Positions 1 to 12,480 of a DNA stretch of 64,000 bases are shown here, one piece after another. Made by a program: the position numbers and the translations under genes. Numbering within the stretch: position 1 is the first letter of the stretch; every line of letters starts with the position of its first letter. Where the stretch lies: positions 248,001 through 312,000 of the forward strand of contig NZ_FWFY01000002.1 in NCBI RefSeq assembly GCF_900172345.1, given 5' to 3'. This DNA comes from Limimaricola soesokkakensis. Lineage in GTDB: Bacteria; Pseudomonadota; Alphaproteobacteria; Rhodobacterales; Rhodobacteraceae. The notes below the pieces were generated by a model, which searched no databases, was not told the origin of the DNA, and worked only from the letters and a program-made list of their open reading frames with translations.

Positions 1-329
1 CGCTCGACGCCGCCAGGCGGGCCATTCCGGAAGGGCGTTTTCACCGGCTCTTCCTGCCAGCCCCGTTGCCGGAAGGAGACCATGACCTGCTGCTGCTGTC
101 GGAAGTGCTCTACTTCCTCGACCCTCGGGGACTTGCCGCCCTCGCGCAACAGATCGACCGGCGCTGGCCTGCCGCCGATCTGGTCTGCGTGACCTGGCTT
201 GGACCAAGCGGCAATGCGCTTCAGGGCGCGGAGGCACTCGAGATTTTCCGCGCCAGTAGCCGAAGGGCTTTGCGGTGTGCGATGTCGACCGACCTCTATC
301 GCATTGATGTAGCGGAGGGAGGGCGATGA
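1..329 (+). CDS. Class I SAM-dependent methyltransferase (NodS-like), C-terminal part, cut by window start
   Basis: The reading frame is open from base 3 of the window and ends at 329, so only about the last 108 residues are present. The segment LLLLSEVLYFLD resembles the motif after the SAM-binding fold in NodS-like methyltransferases, where D-L-hydrophobic-SEVLYYL is typical. The SAM-binding glycine motif lies outside the window. The stop overlaps the next start by 4 bases, so the gene is translationally coupled to the glycosyltransferase that follows. In related alphaproteobacteria such a pair often sits with an acyl-CoA dehydrogenase and a PIG-L deacetylase; that is recalled family context, not seen here. 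The substrate is unknown, and a glycolipid or hydroxylated polyketide-like product is only a guess. Confidence 0.7.
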   Translation, partial: LDAARRAIPEGRFHRLFLPAPLPEGDHDLLLLSEVLYFLDPRGLAALAQQIDRRWPAADLVCVTWLGPSGNALQGAEALEIFRASSRRALRCAMSTDLYRIDVAEGGR

Positions 330-1309
330 AACCGCTCTGCGAGGTCTTCGGCGCAGACGCGGTCGCGACCGCCGGTGTGGTGGTGGTCATCCCCGCCTGC
401 AACGAGGCCGAGCGCATCGGCGCCTGTCTCGATGCGATAGCGGCGCAGGAGGGGCGGCGGGACTTCGCCTTCCATGTCTGCGTGAACAACACCGAGGACG
501 ATACGGCGGAGATCGTCCGCGACCGCGCCCGTCGGCATGGGCTGGCCCTAGTGCTGAGCGAGCTTTGGTTGCCGCATGGCGGCGTCGGGCGGGCGCGTCG
601 GCTCGGGCATCTCTTGGCGATGCGGTTCAGCCCGCAAGCCACGGCCTTACTTTCCACCGATGCCGACTGCCAGGCGGAGCCGGGCTGGATCGGCGCCATG
701 AGAGCGGCGCTCGAGACGCATCCGGCGGTGCTGGGCCGCATCGAGGGGCTCGACGATCTTCCTCCGGAGATGCTCGAGACGGTGCGGCGCGGCGGGCAGA
801 TCGAGGACGACTACATGCGGCTCTCGATGGAGTTCGCACGCCTCCTGTCGGAGGACGAAGCAACCTCGATCGGGCTCAACACCGCCGGCGGGGCCAATCT
901 CGGAATACGCCGGGAGGTCTATCGCGCGGTCGGTGGTTTTCGCGCTCTGCCGAGCCGCGAGGACCGGGACCTGATCGACCGGGTGATGGCGGCGGGCTAT
1001 CGGCCTGCCCGTGCCGAGGAGGCCGTGGTTCGGGCGTCGATGCGCCCGGAGGGCCGGGCCCCCGGTGGCATGGCGGACAAGATCGCCGAACGCCTTTCCG
1101 GCGCTGCGACATCGCTCGATACGGCCCTGGCTCCGATAAGCGCCATGCTGACCAGGTTCTCATGCGGAGGCAGGCAGCCATTCGACTTCTCCTTGGACCG
1201 GGCGGCGGAGGATCTGCCGATCCTTGCGGCGCATGTGGAGCAGCTTCGGCACAGGAGCGACCCCGACGAGCGGCACCGATATCTGCGATCGGTCGGAAGC
1301 TGGAATTGA
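326..1309 (+). CDS. Family 2 glycosyltransferase
   Basis: A 327-residue protein with a GT-A fold near its N-terminus: the segment VVVVIPACNEAERIGACLDA is the typical nucleotide-sugar-binding start of GT2 enzymes. The motif LLSTDADCQAEPGW supplies the DxD metal/nucleotide site. No membrane segments are evident, so it is probably a cytosolic or membrane-associated transferase. The ATG overlaps the stop of the upstream methyltransferase (ATGA), indicating one operon. The donor and acceptor sugars cannot be told from sequence. The next gene downstream is a separate unit after 257 non-coding bases. Confidence 0.85.
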   Translation: MKPLCEVFGADAVATAGVVVVIPACNEAERIGACLDAIAAQEGRRDFAFHVCVNNTEDDTAEIVRDRARRHGLALVLSELWLPHGGVGRARRLGHLLAMRFSPQATALLSTDADCQAEPGWIGAMRAALETHPAVLGRIEGLDDLPPEMLETVRRGGQIEDDYMRLSMEFARLLSEDEATSIGLNTAGGANLGIRREVYRAVGGFRALPSREDRDLIDRVMAAGYRPARAEEAVVRASMRPEGRAPGGMADKIAERLSGAATSLDTALAPISAMLTRFSCGGRQPFDFSLDRAAEDLPILAAHVEQLRHRSDPDERHRYLRSVGSWN

Positions 1310-1566
1310 ACCTGCATCTCAGATGCGCGGATCGGTCCGTCGCGAGTGGAGCTCATAATCCGGTGGTTCGGGTGGAAGCCAAGCCTCGCTGCACTTGGGG
1401 CATATGTCCGCTTCTTGAGGACAACCGCGCGAAGAGCGGCCGAAGCGGGGTCAGTAGTCGGGTCGTGTAGGCGCGTCCCCTTTCAAGCAGTTCCTTGCCC
1501 CGCGTGGTGCCCATAGTAGTTTGTCCGTTTGCGGCGTGCTACATCGCCCCAACAGGAGGGACGTGC

Positions 1567-4554
1567 ATGCTTTCAGGTGCCGACGAACGACTGATGTTCC
1601 TCGAAGGCGGGGGCGAAGTCGGGGCGATACTCGAGGCATGGGGGTGGCACGGGCACCCCCTGGGGTCTCCGTGTGACTGGCCACAAAGCCTCAAGACGGC
1701 AATTCAGATCATTCTGGCATCTCCCCTGCCGAGCTGGATGTGCTGGGGCCCCGAGCAGTACCTGTTCTACAATGACGCCTACCACTCACTGCTTGGCACG
1801 GCGCATCCCGAGGCTCTCGGACAGCCGGCGGCGCAGGGCCTCGCGGCGTTCTGGAACGAGGTGGAGCCGGTTCTGGCCGGAGTCATGGAGGAGGGAAAAG
1901 CGGCCCGGTTGAGGTCGATATCTCCGCCTCCCCAAGGCAGTCATGCTCCACCGCGCGAAATGTCGCTCGCACGTGTTGCAGACGATCACGGCCGGCCGGC
2001 GGGGGTGCTCTGCACGCTCCTCGATGCGTCGGTCGGGGAACCCGCCGAAGAGAAAACCGACGATTTGCAGGTTCTCCAGCACAAGCTTCTGGAGTTGACG
2101 CTGCAGGAGCGGCCTCTCGAACTGATCCTCGACGAACTGATGCGGGCGGTTCGGAACTTCGTAGGCCGAGAGGCCGCCTGCTCGATCCTTTTAACTGACA
2201 AAGAGGGCCGCAGGCTCTACCACGGCGCCGCAATCGGCTTGGCGAAGTCCTATACCGACGCCATTGACGGTGTCGCGATTGGGCCGGCGGTCGGGTCCTG
2301 CGGCACCGCCGCCTACGAAGGCGCCCCGGTCCACGTCGCCGACATCGCGACCGACCCGCTCTGGAAGGATTTCCGCGATCTGGCCCTGCCGCATGGTTTG
2401 CGCGCCTGCTGGTCGCATCCAGTCGTGGGCGCCAGGGGCAAGGTGCTGGGCACCTTCGCGATCTACAGTCCCAATCCCGGACTGCCGACGAGGCGAGAGG
2501 ATGATTTTCTTGACCTGGTGGCCCGGATCACGGCCCTGATCCTCGAGAGGTATTCGGTCCAGGAAGCGCTGAACGATCAGGCACGGCTTTTGGAAACCTT
2601 GAACCGGACCGGGGCGGGTGTGGCGGCCGAGCTGGATCACGAGGCGCTGGTGCAGATGGTCACCGATGCCGGGGTCGAGCTGACCGGCGCCCAGTTCGGC
2701 GCGTTCTTCTACAATGTCGTCAGGGGCTCCGGCGAAAGCTACATGCTTTATACGCTGTCAGGTGTCGACCGCACGGCGTTCAGCGACTTCCCGATGCCGC
2801 GTAACACCAAGGTCTTTGCCCCGACTTTTGCGGGCGATGGCATCGTCCGCTCCGACGACATCACCACCGACCCGCGCTATGGAGACAACGCGCCCTATCG
2901 CGGCATGCCCGAAGGCCATCTACCGGTGCGCAGTTATCTGGCCGTCCCGGTGATTTCGCGATCGGGGGAGGTGCTGGGGGGTCTTTTCTTCGGCCACGCC
3001 GAGCCCGGTCGGTTTTCCACCCATCACGAAAAGCTCATGGATGGCCTCGCGGGTCAGGCGGCGATCGCGCTGGACAACGCGCGCCTCTACCGCTCGGCGC
3101 AACGTGAGATCGAGGAACGGCGACGCGCCGAAAGCGATCTGCTCAGGACCAAGAAGGATCTGGAGGTCGCTCAAGAGCGTATCGAGCTGGCTCTGGCCGC
3201 CGGGGCGATCGTCGGCACCTGGATCTGGCATATCCCGACCGATACCGTCACCGCTGACGAACGGTTTGCTCGTGCCTTCGGCCTACCCCCCGAGCGGTGC
3301 CGGGCCGGTATGCCAATCGCGGAGGCGGCAGCTTCCATTCACCCGGAGGACTGGGACCGCGTTCGCGGGTTGATCGACAAGGCGGTCCGCGATGGCGGCA
3401 CATACCGCGCCGAATACAGGGCCTTGCACAGCAACGGCTGCTATCGCTGGGTCGAGGCAGTCGGATTTTGCGAGCACGACGCAGCCGGACAAGCGATCCG
3501 TTTCCCCGGGGTCCTGACGGATATCGAGCAAAGGCGCCGGATCGAGAGCGACCTCGAACGCCGTGAGGCCGATCTGGCGCTGCTGCTCGATGCCACGGCG
3601 GACGGGTTCTATGCCGTCGACAGGAACGGCTACACGACGCGGTGCAATGCGGCCTTCCTGCGCATGCTCGGCTTCGAGAAGGAAGAGGACGTCATCGGCA
3701 AGCAATTGCACGAGATCATCCACCACTCCCGTGCCGATGGCACGCCCTACCCGCGTGAACATTGTCCGATCTATCACGTCGCCGCGACCGGCGAGATGGC
3801 GCATGTCGATGACGAGGTCTTCCATCGCACCGACGGCAGCTCCTTCCCGGTGGAATACTGGGTCCGCCCGGTGATCTGGCAGGGGGAACTGCAGGGCGCG
3901 GTCTGCAACATTCTCGACATCAGCGAGCGCAAGCGCGCCGAAGAGGCGCGCCAGCTGCTGATGCGCGAACTGAACCACCGCGTGAAGAACCTGTTCTCGA
4001 TCACGGCCGGGATGATCAAGATGACCGCGCGCCACGCCAACAGCGTGGATGAGCTGTCGGCCGCGCTCACCGGCCGCGTGATGGCGCTCGCCCGCGCGCA
4101 CGAATTGATCGGCAGCTCGATCACCGCGCGCCAGAACCCCGAAGCGACCGGCGGGCTCGACAAGCTGATCGAGGTGGTAATGGAGCCGCATATCGACGGA
4201 CGGGACGGGGCGATCGAACTCGACGGCCCGGCGGTGGAACTCGGCCCCACCGCCACGACGGGGCTTGCGCTCATCCTGCACGAACTGGCCACCAATGCCG
4301 CCAAATACGGCGCGCTTTCCGCCCCCGAAGGCAGGGTGACGGTCCATTGGACCACGGATGGAGACAGGCTTTCCCTGCGTTGGGCCGAGACCGGCGGCCC
4401 GCAATTGATGGGACCGCCGCACCGAAGCGGCTTCGGCAGCCAACTGGCGCGTCTCAGTGCCACGGGTCAACTCGGCGGCACGATCGAACATGATTGGAGC
4501 CGGGAGGGCGTCAAGATCCACCTGACCGCGATGCTCGAACGGCTGTCACAGTAA
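1567..4554 (+). CDS. Multi-sensor HWE-family histidine kinase (PAS-GAF-GAF-PAS-PAS-HWE)
   Basis: I place the start at ATG 1567 because AGGAGG lies 7 bases upstream; an in-frame ATG 24 codons earlier has no such site. The 995-residue protein has no membrane segment and is likely a soluble sensor. Rough order: PAS-like 25-150, GAF 175-328, GAF 350-508, PAS 538-652, PAS 668-788, then the kinase core. The core has the phospho-acceptor in [11 protein letters not shown] (His804), the N box [14 protein letters not shown] near 905, and W939-A-E941, the W-x-E signature that separates HWE kinases from classical HisKA kinases. HWE kinases often serve light, redox or general-stress sensing; the signal here is unknown. 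The GAF domains have no obvious bilin cysteine. A response regulator follows 18 bases downstream. Confidence 0.9.
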   Translation: MLSGADERLMFLEGGGEVGAILEAWGWHGHPLGSPCDWPQSLKTAIQIILASPLPSWMCWGPEQYLFYNDAYHSLLGTAHPEALGQPAAQGLAAFWNEVEPVLAGVMEEGKAARLRSISPPPQGSHAPPREMSLARVADDHGRPAGVLCTLLDASVGEPAEEKTDDLQVLQHKLLELTLQERPLELILDELMRAVRNFVGREAACSILLTDKEGRRLYHGAAIGLAKSYTDAIDGVAIGPAVGSCGTAAYEGAPVHVADIATDPLWKDFRDLALPHGLRACWSHPVVGARGKVLGTFAIYSPNPGLPTRREDDFLDLVARITALILERYSVQEALNDQARLLETLNRTGAGVAAELDHEALVQMVTDAGVELTGAQFGAFFYNVVRGSGESYMLYTLSGVDRTAFSDFPMPRNTKVFAPTFAGDGIVRSDDITTDPRYGDNAPYRGMPEGHLPVRSYLAVPVISRSGEVLGGLFFGHAEPGRFSTHHEKLMDGLAGQAAIALDNARLYRSAQREIEERRRAESDLLRTKKDLEVAQERIELALAAGAIVGTWIWHIPTDTVTADERFARAFGLPPERCRAGMPIAEAAASIHPEDWDRVRGLIDKAVRDGGTYRAEYRALHSNGCYRWVEAVGFCEHDAAGQAIRFPGVLTDIEQRRRIESDLERREADLALLLDATADGFYAVDRNGYTTRCNAAFLRMLGFEKEEDVIGKQLHEIIHHSRADGTPYPREHCPIYHVAATGEMAHVDDEVFHRTDGSSFPVEYWVRPVIWQGELQGAVCNILDISERKRAEEARQLLMRELNHRVKNLFSITAGMIKMTARHANSVDELSAALTGRVMALARAHELIGSSITARQNPEATGGLDKLIEVVMEPHIDGRDGAIELDGPAVELGPTATTGLALILHELATNAAKYGALSAPEGRVTVHWTTDGDRLSLRWAETGGPQLMGPPHRSGFGSQLARLSATGQLGGTIEHDWSREGVKIHLTAMLERLSQ

Positions 4555-4572
4555 AAGGGATGGAGCGGCGTC

Positions 4573-4986
4573 TTGACCGAACCTGATCGATATCTTCACG
4601 GCCTCAAGGTCCTGATCGTGGAAGACGAGCCTTTCATCGCGCTTGATCTCTCGCTCGGTGTCGAGGACGCCGGCGGCACGGCCCTCGGACCGGCATCGAC
4701 CGTGGCACATGCCTTGGCTCTGATCGAGACCGCACGACCCGATGCGGCGATCGTCGACGTCGATCTACCCGATGGCGATATCGGCCCGGTGCTGGACGTG
4801 CTCCGTCCCGAGGTGCCGGTGGTCGTGCATACCGGGGTAGGCCTGCCGGATCACCTGCGCCGGGCACATCCCGAGGTGCAGGTCTGCATCAAGCCGACGA
4901 CGCCGACCAAGCTTGCGGAACGGCTCCATCATGAACTCGAAAACCGGCGCTGCGGCGGCCTCAGGCCAACACCTGAGGAGACATAA
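4573..4986 (+). CDS. Single-domain (receiver-only) response regulator
   Basis: A 137-residue receiver domain with no output domain. Acidic pocket E17/D18, phospho-acceptor D62 in AAIVDVDLPDGD, T87 and K107 in CIKP all match the CheY-type fold. It begins with TTG 18 bases after the HWE kinase stop, with a weak GGAG upstream, so kinase and regulator form one operon and probably one phosphorelay. Receiver-only partners are common for HWE kinases and may pass phosphate onward or act as a phosphate sink. The exact start is uncertain because there is no nearby in-frame ATG. Confidence 0.85.
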   Translation: MTEPDRYLHGLKVLIVEDEPFIALDLSLGVEDAGGTALGPASTVAHALALIETARPDAAIVDVDLPDGDIGPVLDVLRPEVPVVVHTGVGLPDHLRRAHPEVQVCIKPTTPTKLAERLHHELENRRCGGLRPTPEET

Positions 4987-5147
4987 GCGGAAGTGGGAGA
5001 GCCCCAAGCAAGGCTGCAATGCTGCCTATAGTGGCTGGCAGACAGGAGGTTCAGAGGGTTTTCAGGAACAAGAGCGGATCTTGGTCAGAAAAGCCCCTGC
5101 ATGATCCCTAGCAGGCAAGCCCATGGGCAAATCGCGCAAGAGCGTGG

Positions 5148-5173
5148 GGATCGCGCATGATGATGCGCGATCC
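5148..5173 (-). terminator. Perfect hairpin just downstream of gyrB
   Basis: GGATCGCGCAT and its exact reverse complement flank a 4-base loop, forming an 11-bp stem 9 bases past the gyrB stop. No T-tract follows on the minus strand, so it may stabilise the mRNA 3' end or act with Rho rather than be a classical intrinsic terminator. Confidence 0.45.
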
Positions 5174-5182
5174 TACAAGGCT

Positions 5183-7651
<2,469 letters not shown>

Positions 7652-7676
7652 TCACGGTTTTCCCCCATATTTTGCG

Positions 7677-8297
7677 CTATAGCAGGGGAATGAGCAGCCC
7701 GATGCCGACCAGCATCACCGCCGCCGCGCGGTTGGTCCGGCGCAGCGCCGGCGGCGAGGTCAAAAGTGCCCGCGCCCGGTCGATCGAGGCTGCCAGAACG
7801 AGGTTTCCCGCAAGCGGCACGACGAAGGAAATCGCGCAGATCGCGGCGATGTCGGGCCCGGTCAGACCCGACAGGTCGAAGAAGCCGGGCAGCATCCCCA
7901 TGTAGAACAGGATCGCCTTGGGATTGCCCAGGATCACCGCCAGACCGGCCGCGAAACCGGCCCACATGCCGGGCCGCGTCAGCCGGCTGTCGCGGGCGAT
8001 GGAGGCGTCGGCATGGCGCCATAGCAGCACCCCCATGGTCACGAACATCGCCGCCGCGACCCAGCGCAGCAATTCCAGAAATCCGCCATAGACCGAGAGC
8101 ACCCAGCTCACGCCAAGGATGGCGAGCAGCGGCCAGAGCACGTCGCCCACCACCACGCCGAGCGCCAGCGGCCAGGCCGCGTGAAACCCGCCCGACAGCG
8201 CCCGGGCGGTCAGCGCCACCCAGACCGGGCCGGGCGTGAGAAACAGCACGAAAAGCGCGCCCGCATAGAGCGCGAGGTCATGCGCGGCGAGAGTCAT
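7677..8297 (-). CDS. LysE/RhtB-family amino-acid exporter
   Basis: A 206-residue membrane protein. The start ATG overlaps the stop of the VOC gene (ATGA), so I prefer it over a longer frame with a non-membrane extension. The segment ALFVLFLTPGPVWVALTARAL carries the TPGP motif typical of LysE/RhtB exporters, and AVILGNPKAILFYMGMLPGF matches the conserved NPK-FF region of the fourth helix. About five or six membrane helices are visible. It probably exports an amino acid or homoserine-lactone-like metabolite; the substrate cannot be inferred. It is embedded in the replication operon between recF and gyrB. Confidence 0.85.
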   Translation of the reverse strand: MTLAAHDLALYAGALFVLFLTPGPVWVALTARALSGGFHAAWPLALGVVVGDVLWPLLAILGVSWVLSVYGGFLELLRWVAAAMFVTMGVLLWRHADASIARDSRLTRPGMWAGFAAGLAVILGNPKAILFYMGMLPGFFDLSGLTGPDIAAICAISFVVPLAGNLVLAASIDRARALLTSPPALRRTNRAAAVMLVGIGLLIPLL

Positions 8298-8728
8298 GCC
8301 GGGTCGGGCAGCGTCAGCGACCCGTCCTCGGCCAGCGGCCAGAACGGGTTGTGAGCGATCTCCCAGACATGGCCGTCGGGATCTGCGTAATAGCCAGAAT
8401 AGCCCCCCCAGAACACCTCTTCGGGCGCCTTCAGCGCCGTCGCACCCGCATCGAGCGCCCTGCGCCACGCGGCATCGACCGCGGCGCGGGTCTCGAAGTT
8501 CTGCGCCAGCGTCATCGCCCCGGTGCCGAGGCTCGCGCTTGGCCGCCCCTGATCCTTGGCGAGATCGGCCCTGCCGAACAACCCCAGCACCGATCCTTGC
8601 ATCTGGTAGAAGGTCACGGAGGGCTGGCTCGACGGGTGCGGCGACCAGCCCAGAGCCTCGTAGAAGGCACAGGCGCGCGCCATGTCGTCCACGCCGAGGG
8701 TGATGAGCGTCACGCGCTGTGATGTCAT
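8294..8728 (-). CDS. VOC (glyoxalase/bleomycin-resistance fold) family protein
   Basis: A 144-residue protein with a vicinal-oxygen-chelate fold: LITLGVDDMARACAFYEALGW at the start and GGYSGYYADPDGHVWEIAHNP at the end, the latter holding the conserved DPDGHxWE metal-site segment. Such proteins are dioxygenases, isomerases, glyoxalases or antibiotic-binding proteins; no specific reaction can be assigned. Both ends overlap neighbours by 4 bases (recF before it, the LysE-type exporter after it), so the three are translationally coupled. Confidence 0.8.
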   Translation of the reverse strand: MTSQRVTLITLGVDDMARACAFYEALGWSPHPSSQPSVTFYQMQGSVLGLFGRADLAKDQGRPSASLGTGAMTLAQNFETRAAVDAAWRRALDAGATALKAPEEVFWGGYSGYYADPDGHVWEIAHNPFWPLAEDGSLTLPDPA

Positions 8729-9825
8729 GTCTGGCTCCCGATCCTCGAGACGCCGGCGGTTTCGGTCACCTCGATGCGTTGCGCGCGCTCGCCCAGAGCC
8801 TCGAACAGCCCCGGCTCGGTGCCGGTCATGAAGGCCTGCAGCCCCAGTGCGCAGATTTCGTCATAAAGCGCCGCGCGGCGTCGCGTGTCCAGATGCGCCG
8901 CCACCTCGTCGAGCAGCAGAACCGGCGGCGCGCCCCCCGTGGCGGCAAGCGCCCGGGCATTGGCGAGAATCAGCGAGATCAGCAGCGCCTTTTGCTCGCC
9001 GGTCGAGGCGTCGCGCGCCGCCACCCCCTTGGCGCGCCACAGCGCATCGAGATCGGCGCGGTGCGGCCCGATCAGGGTGCGGCCCGCCGCCATGTCGCGG
9101 CCGCGCATCGCCGCGAAGGCCGCCCCGAGCGCCTCGGCCTCCTCGGGCGTTTCGTCGGGATAGATAAGCGCGAGATCAGCGGTGGGAAAGGCGGTCTCGG
9201 TCTCGTCCTGCGCGCCAGCAAGGCGCTCGATCGCGGCGCGACGCGCGGTGGAGATGGCCGCGCCCGCCTCGGCCATGCGGCCCTCCAGCGCGCCGTACCA
9301 ATGCGGATCGCGCACCCCGTCCTTCAGCAGCCGGTTGCGCTCGCGCATCGCCTTTTCATAGTCGAGCACCCGCTCGGCATGGCCGGGATCGAAGCTCAGC
9401 ACCGCCCGGTCGAGGAATCGCCGCCGCCCCTCGGCCGCCTCGATCCAGAGCCGGTCCATCGAGGGCACCAGCCACAGCACCCTGAGCACCCGCGCCAGCG
9501 CCACCTGCGGCACGGTCTTGCCGTCGATCTGCACGGTGCGGCTCTGCCCGGCCTCGGCGCGGGTCTCGATCTCGTGCGGCGCGCCCTCGGCCTCGACCTC
9601 GGCCCAGACCTTCCAGCCCAGCCGCTCGGGCCGCCGCGCGATCTCCTCGGCCCCGGCGCGGCGCATGCCCCGCCCCGGCGACAGGAGCGATATCGCCTCG
9701 ATCAGGTTGGTCTTGCCGGCGCCGTTGGGGCCGAAGATCGCCACCGGCCGACCGTCGAGCGCCAGCTTCGCGCGCTTGTGCGAACGGAAATGCGACAGAT
9801 CGAGCGCGGTGACGGCCGCCTTCAC
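8725..9825 (-). CDS. recF: DNA replication and repair protein RecF
   Basis: A 366-residue SMC-like ATPase that loads RecA at single-strand gaps together with RecO and RecR. The N-terminal LDLSHFRSHKRAKL and the Walker A loop FGPNGAGKTNLIEAIS are typical, and the C-terminal VLLLDEVAAHLD is the Walker B/D-loop. Length matches the family. It follows dnaN by 49 bases, in the classic dnaA-dnaN-recF order, and its stop overlaps the start of the VOC gene. Confidence 0.97.
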   Translation of the reverse strand: MKAAVTALDLSHFRSHKRAKLALDGRPVAIFGPNGAGKTNLIEAISLLSPGRGMRRAGAEEIARRPERLGWKVWAEVEAEGAPHEIETRAEAGQSRTVQIDGKTVPQVALARVLRVLWLVPSMDRLWIEAAEGRRRFLDRAVLSFDPGHAERVLDYEKAMRERNRLLKDGVRDPHWYGALEGRMAEAGAAISTARRAAIERLAGAQDETETAFPTADLALIYPDETPEEAEALGAAFAAMRGRDMAAGRTLIGPHRADLDALWRAKGVAARDASTGEQKALLISLILANARALAATGGAPPVLLLDEVAAHLDTRRRAALYDEICALGLQAFMTGTEPGLFEALGERAQRIEVTETAGVSRIGSQT

Positions 9826-9874
9826 GCGCGGCCCTCACCGACTTTGTTCTTCAAATACGCAAATCCTGCCCGCG

Positions 9875-10993
9875 TCACACGCGCATCGGCATGACGACAT
9901 AGACCGCCGACTGGTCGTCGCCCTCGCGCATCAGGGTCGGATCGCCGGAGGAGTTGAACAGGAACACCGCGTTCTCGCGGTCCACCTGGCTCGCGATCTC
10001 CTGCAGGTACTTGGCGTTGAACCCGATCTCGAGCCGCTCGTCGCCATAGGCCACGGCGAGCTCCTCCTCGGCCGCGCCCGAATCCGGGGCGTTCACCGAG
10101 AGCACCAGCCGGTCCTCCTCGAGCGACAGCTTCACGGCGCGCGAGCGCTCCGAGCTTACCGTGGCGACCCGGTCCACCGCGCGGGCGAACTCGGACGCGT
10201 CGACCTCGAGCCGCTTTCGGTTGTTTTGCGGAATCACCCGGCTGTAATCGGGGAATGTGCCGTCGATGACCTTGGAGGTCAGGGTGATGTTCGGCGTGGT
10301 GAAGCGGATCTTCGTCTCGCTCACCGACACCTCGATCAGCGCCTCGTCGTCGTCGAGCAGCTTGCGCAGCTCGTTCACGGTCTTGCGCGGCACGATGACG
10401 CCGGCCATCGTCTCCGCCCCCTCGGGCAGCTCGGCGTCAATGCGCGCCAGCCGGTGCCCGTCGGTCGCGACGCAGCGCAGCACGCGGCCCTGCTCGCCCT
10501 CGGCCACATGCATGTAGACGCCGTTGAGGTAATAGCGCGTCTCCTCGGTTGAGATCGCGAACTTCGCCTTGTCGAACAGCCGGCGCAATACCGGCGCGGG
10601 CGCAGTGAAACTGGCCTCGTATTCCGAGGAGGCCATCACCGGGAAGTCCTCCTTCGGCAGCGTCGCGAGCTGGAAGTTCGAGCGCCCCGCCTCGATCGAC
10701 AGGCGGCCGTTGCCGCCCTGATCGGTCAGCGTCACCAGCGCCCCGTCGGGCAGCTTGCGCACGATCTCGTTGAGCAGCACGGCGGCGACGGTGGTGGCGC
10801 CCGCGGCCTCGACCGTGGCCGGGGCACGGTCGACTACCTCGATGTCGAGATCGGTGGCGCGGAAGCGGACCGTGTCGCCCTCGGCCTCGATCAGCACGTT
10901 GGCGAGAATCGGGATGGTGTTGCGGCGCTCGACCACCGACTGGGCCTGGGCGACGGCCTTGAGCAGAACGCCGCGTTCGATCGATAATTTCAT
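9875..10993 (-). CDS. dnaN: DNA polymerase III beta subunit (sliding clamp)
   Basis: A 372-residue protein beginning [14 protein letters not shown] and ending [11 protein letters not shown], the standard clamp C-terminus. The three-fold repeated clamp architecture spans the whole length. The start is chosen at the conserved [11 protein letters not shown] lies 8 bases upstream, while a nearby upstream ATG is too close to this site. The clamp encircles DNA and tethers polymerase III, MutS, MutL and other partners. It lies 119 bases downstream of dnaA on the same strand. Confidence 0.98.
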   Translation of the reverse strand: MKLSIERGVLLKAVAQAQSVVERRNTIPILANVLIEAEGDTVRFRATDLDIEVVDRAPATVEAAGATTVAAVLLNEIVRKLPDGALVTLTDQGGNGRLSIEAGRSNFQLATLPKEDFPVMASSEYEASFTAPAPVLRRLFDKAKFAISTEETRYYLNGVYMHVAEGEQGRVLRCVATDGHRLARIDAELPEGAETMAGVIVPRKTVNELRKLLDDDEALIEVSVSETKIRFTTPNITLTSKVIDGTFPDYSRVIPQNNRKRLEVDASEFARAVDRVATVSSERSRAVKLSLEEDRLVLSVNAPDSGAAEEELAVAYGDERLEIGFNAKYLQEIASQVDRENAVFLFNSSGDPTLMREGDDQSAVYVVMPMRV

Positions 10994-11112
10994 GTGCATC
11001 GCTCCGCTGTTGTCGCCGACCGGGGCCGGGACTGGAAAACTACCTGTTTTCAGCCCGTCCTCAAGCATTTTCGGCGGCGGCGCGGCGTCACTCTTCGCGC
11101 CGGGGGCGCGGC

Positions 11113-12480
11113 CTATTCCTCGAGCGCGCGGCGCAGCAGTTCGAGGTCATCAGCGATCTGGCTGTCGGTGGCCTTCAGCTCTTCGATCTTGCGCACCCCG
11201 TGCATCACCGTGGTGTGGTCGCGCCCGCCAAAGCGGCGGCCGATCTCGGGCAGCGAACGCGAGGTCAGCTTCTTCGACAGGTACATCGCCACCTGCCGCG
11301 GCCGGGCATAGCTGCGCAGCCGCTTCGGGCCGATCATGTCCGACAGGCGGATGTTGTAATGCTCCGACACCCGGCGCTGGATCTCCTCGACCGTGATCTT
11401 GCGATCGCTGGCGCGCAGGATGTCGGCGAGGCAGTCCTGCGTCATCTCGAGCGAGATTTCGCGGCCCACCAGCGAGGCAAAGGCAAAGAGCCGTGTCAGG
11501 GCCCCCTCGAGCACCCGCACGTTGTTAGAGATGCGATGCGCCAGGAACTCGTAGACGCCGGGCTGCACTACGATGCCGGGATACTGCGCGCGGTAATAAT
11601 CGGCCTTGGCCTGCAGGATGCCGACGCGCAGCTCGAAATCGGTGGGGAACAGGTCCACGACGAGGCCGGAACCCATGCGCGAGGTGATCCGCTCCTCGAC
11701 GTCCTTCATGGCGCCCGGCGCGCGATCGGCCGAGATAATGATCCGTTTGCCGGCGTCGATCAGCGCGTTGAAGGTGTGAAAGAACTCCTCCTGCGTCGAA
11801 TCCTTGCCGCCGAGGAACTGGATGTCGTCGACCATGAGCACGTCGACCGAGCGGAACAGCTGCTTGAAATCCATCATGCGCTTGTCGCGCAGCGCGGTGA
11901 TGAAGCGGTACATGAACTGCTCGGCGGAGGTGAGCACGACCTTCAGATGCGGCTGGCTGGCGCGCAGCTCGTGGCCGATCGCGTGCATCAGGTGCGTCTT
12001 GCCCAGGCCCACCCCGCCATAGAGGAACAGCGGGTTGAAGCCCAGGCTGCCGCCCTCGGCGATGCGGCGCGCGGCGGCATGGGCCATCTCGTTGGGCTTG
12101 CCGACGACGAAGCGGTCGAAGGTGAAGCGGGGGTCGAGCGTGGCCGAGGGGGTGGCATCGTCATCCTCGAGCGCGAGATGGGCGGAGGCCGCGTCGGTTT
12201 TCGGCTGGGGCGCCGCGGGGCGGGGCGCGGCGGCGGCGCTGGCGGACTGGGCGAAGATCAGGCGCTGCACGGCGAAGCCGGCGCGGGCCAGCTGCGTCAG
12301 GATCTGGTCGCCGAAATTCTGCAGCACGTAGTTGCCGTGGAAGGTGGTGGGCACGTGGAACCGGGCGACGCCGTCGACCAGCGCCTCGAAGCGCAGCGGC
12401 GCGATCCAGGTGGTGTGGTTGTTGGCGCCCACCGCCTGCTTGAGCTCTTCGCTGACCTGCGCCCAGATTTCGTTCGTCAT
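11113..12480 (-). CDS. dnaA: Chromosomal replication initiator protein DnaA
   Basis: A 455-residue AAA+ initiator. Domain I begins [14 protein letters not shown]; a variable Ala-rich linker follows near residues 85-115; the AAA+ domain has Walker [11 protein letters not shown] and Walker [13 protein letters not shown]. Domain IV carries the DNA-binding signature [15 protein letters not shown], which contacts TTATCCACA boxes. The start is set at the conserved MTNEIW; a longer frame would add 22 low-complexity residues. It heads the leftward dnaA-dnaN-recF block, but candidate DnaA boxes are about 30 kb away at 42.1-42.4 kb rather than next to this gene. The upstream region is rich in GANTC sites, suggesting methylation control as known for Caulobacter dnaA. 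Confidence 0.98.
   Translation of the reverse strand: MTNEIWAQVSEELKQAVGANNHTTWIAPLRFEALVDGVARFHVPTTFHGNYVLQNFGDQILTQLARAGFAVQRLIFAQSASAAAAPRPAAPQPKTDAASAHLALEDDDATPSATLDPRFTFDRFVVGKPNEMAHAAARRIAEGGSLGFNPLFLYGGVGLGKTHLMHAIGHELRASQPHLKVVLTSAEQFMYRFITALRDKRMMDFKQLFRSVDVLMVDDIQFLGGKDSTQEEFFHTFNALIDAGKRIIISADRAPGAMKDVEERITSRMGSGLVVDLFPTDFELRVGILQAKADYYRAQYPGIVVQPGVYEFLAHRISNNVRVLEGALTRLFAFASLVGREISLEMTQDCLADILRASDRKITVEEIQRRVSEHYNIRLSDMIGPKRLRSYARPRQVAMYLSKKLTSRSLPEIGRRFGGRDHTTVMHGVRKIEELKATDSQIADDLELLRRALEE

Noticed and set aside
1310-1566. Gene or RNA between glycosyltransferase and kinase
   Set aside because: No frame with support; only the kinase ribosome-binding site is clear.
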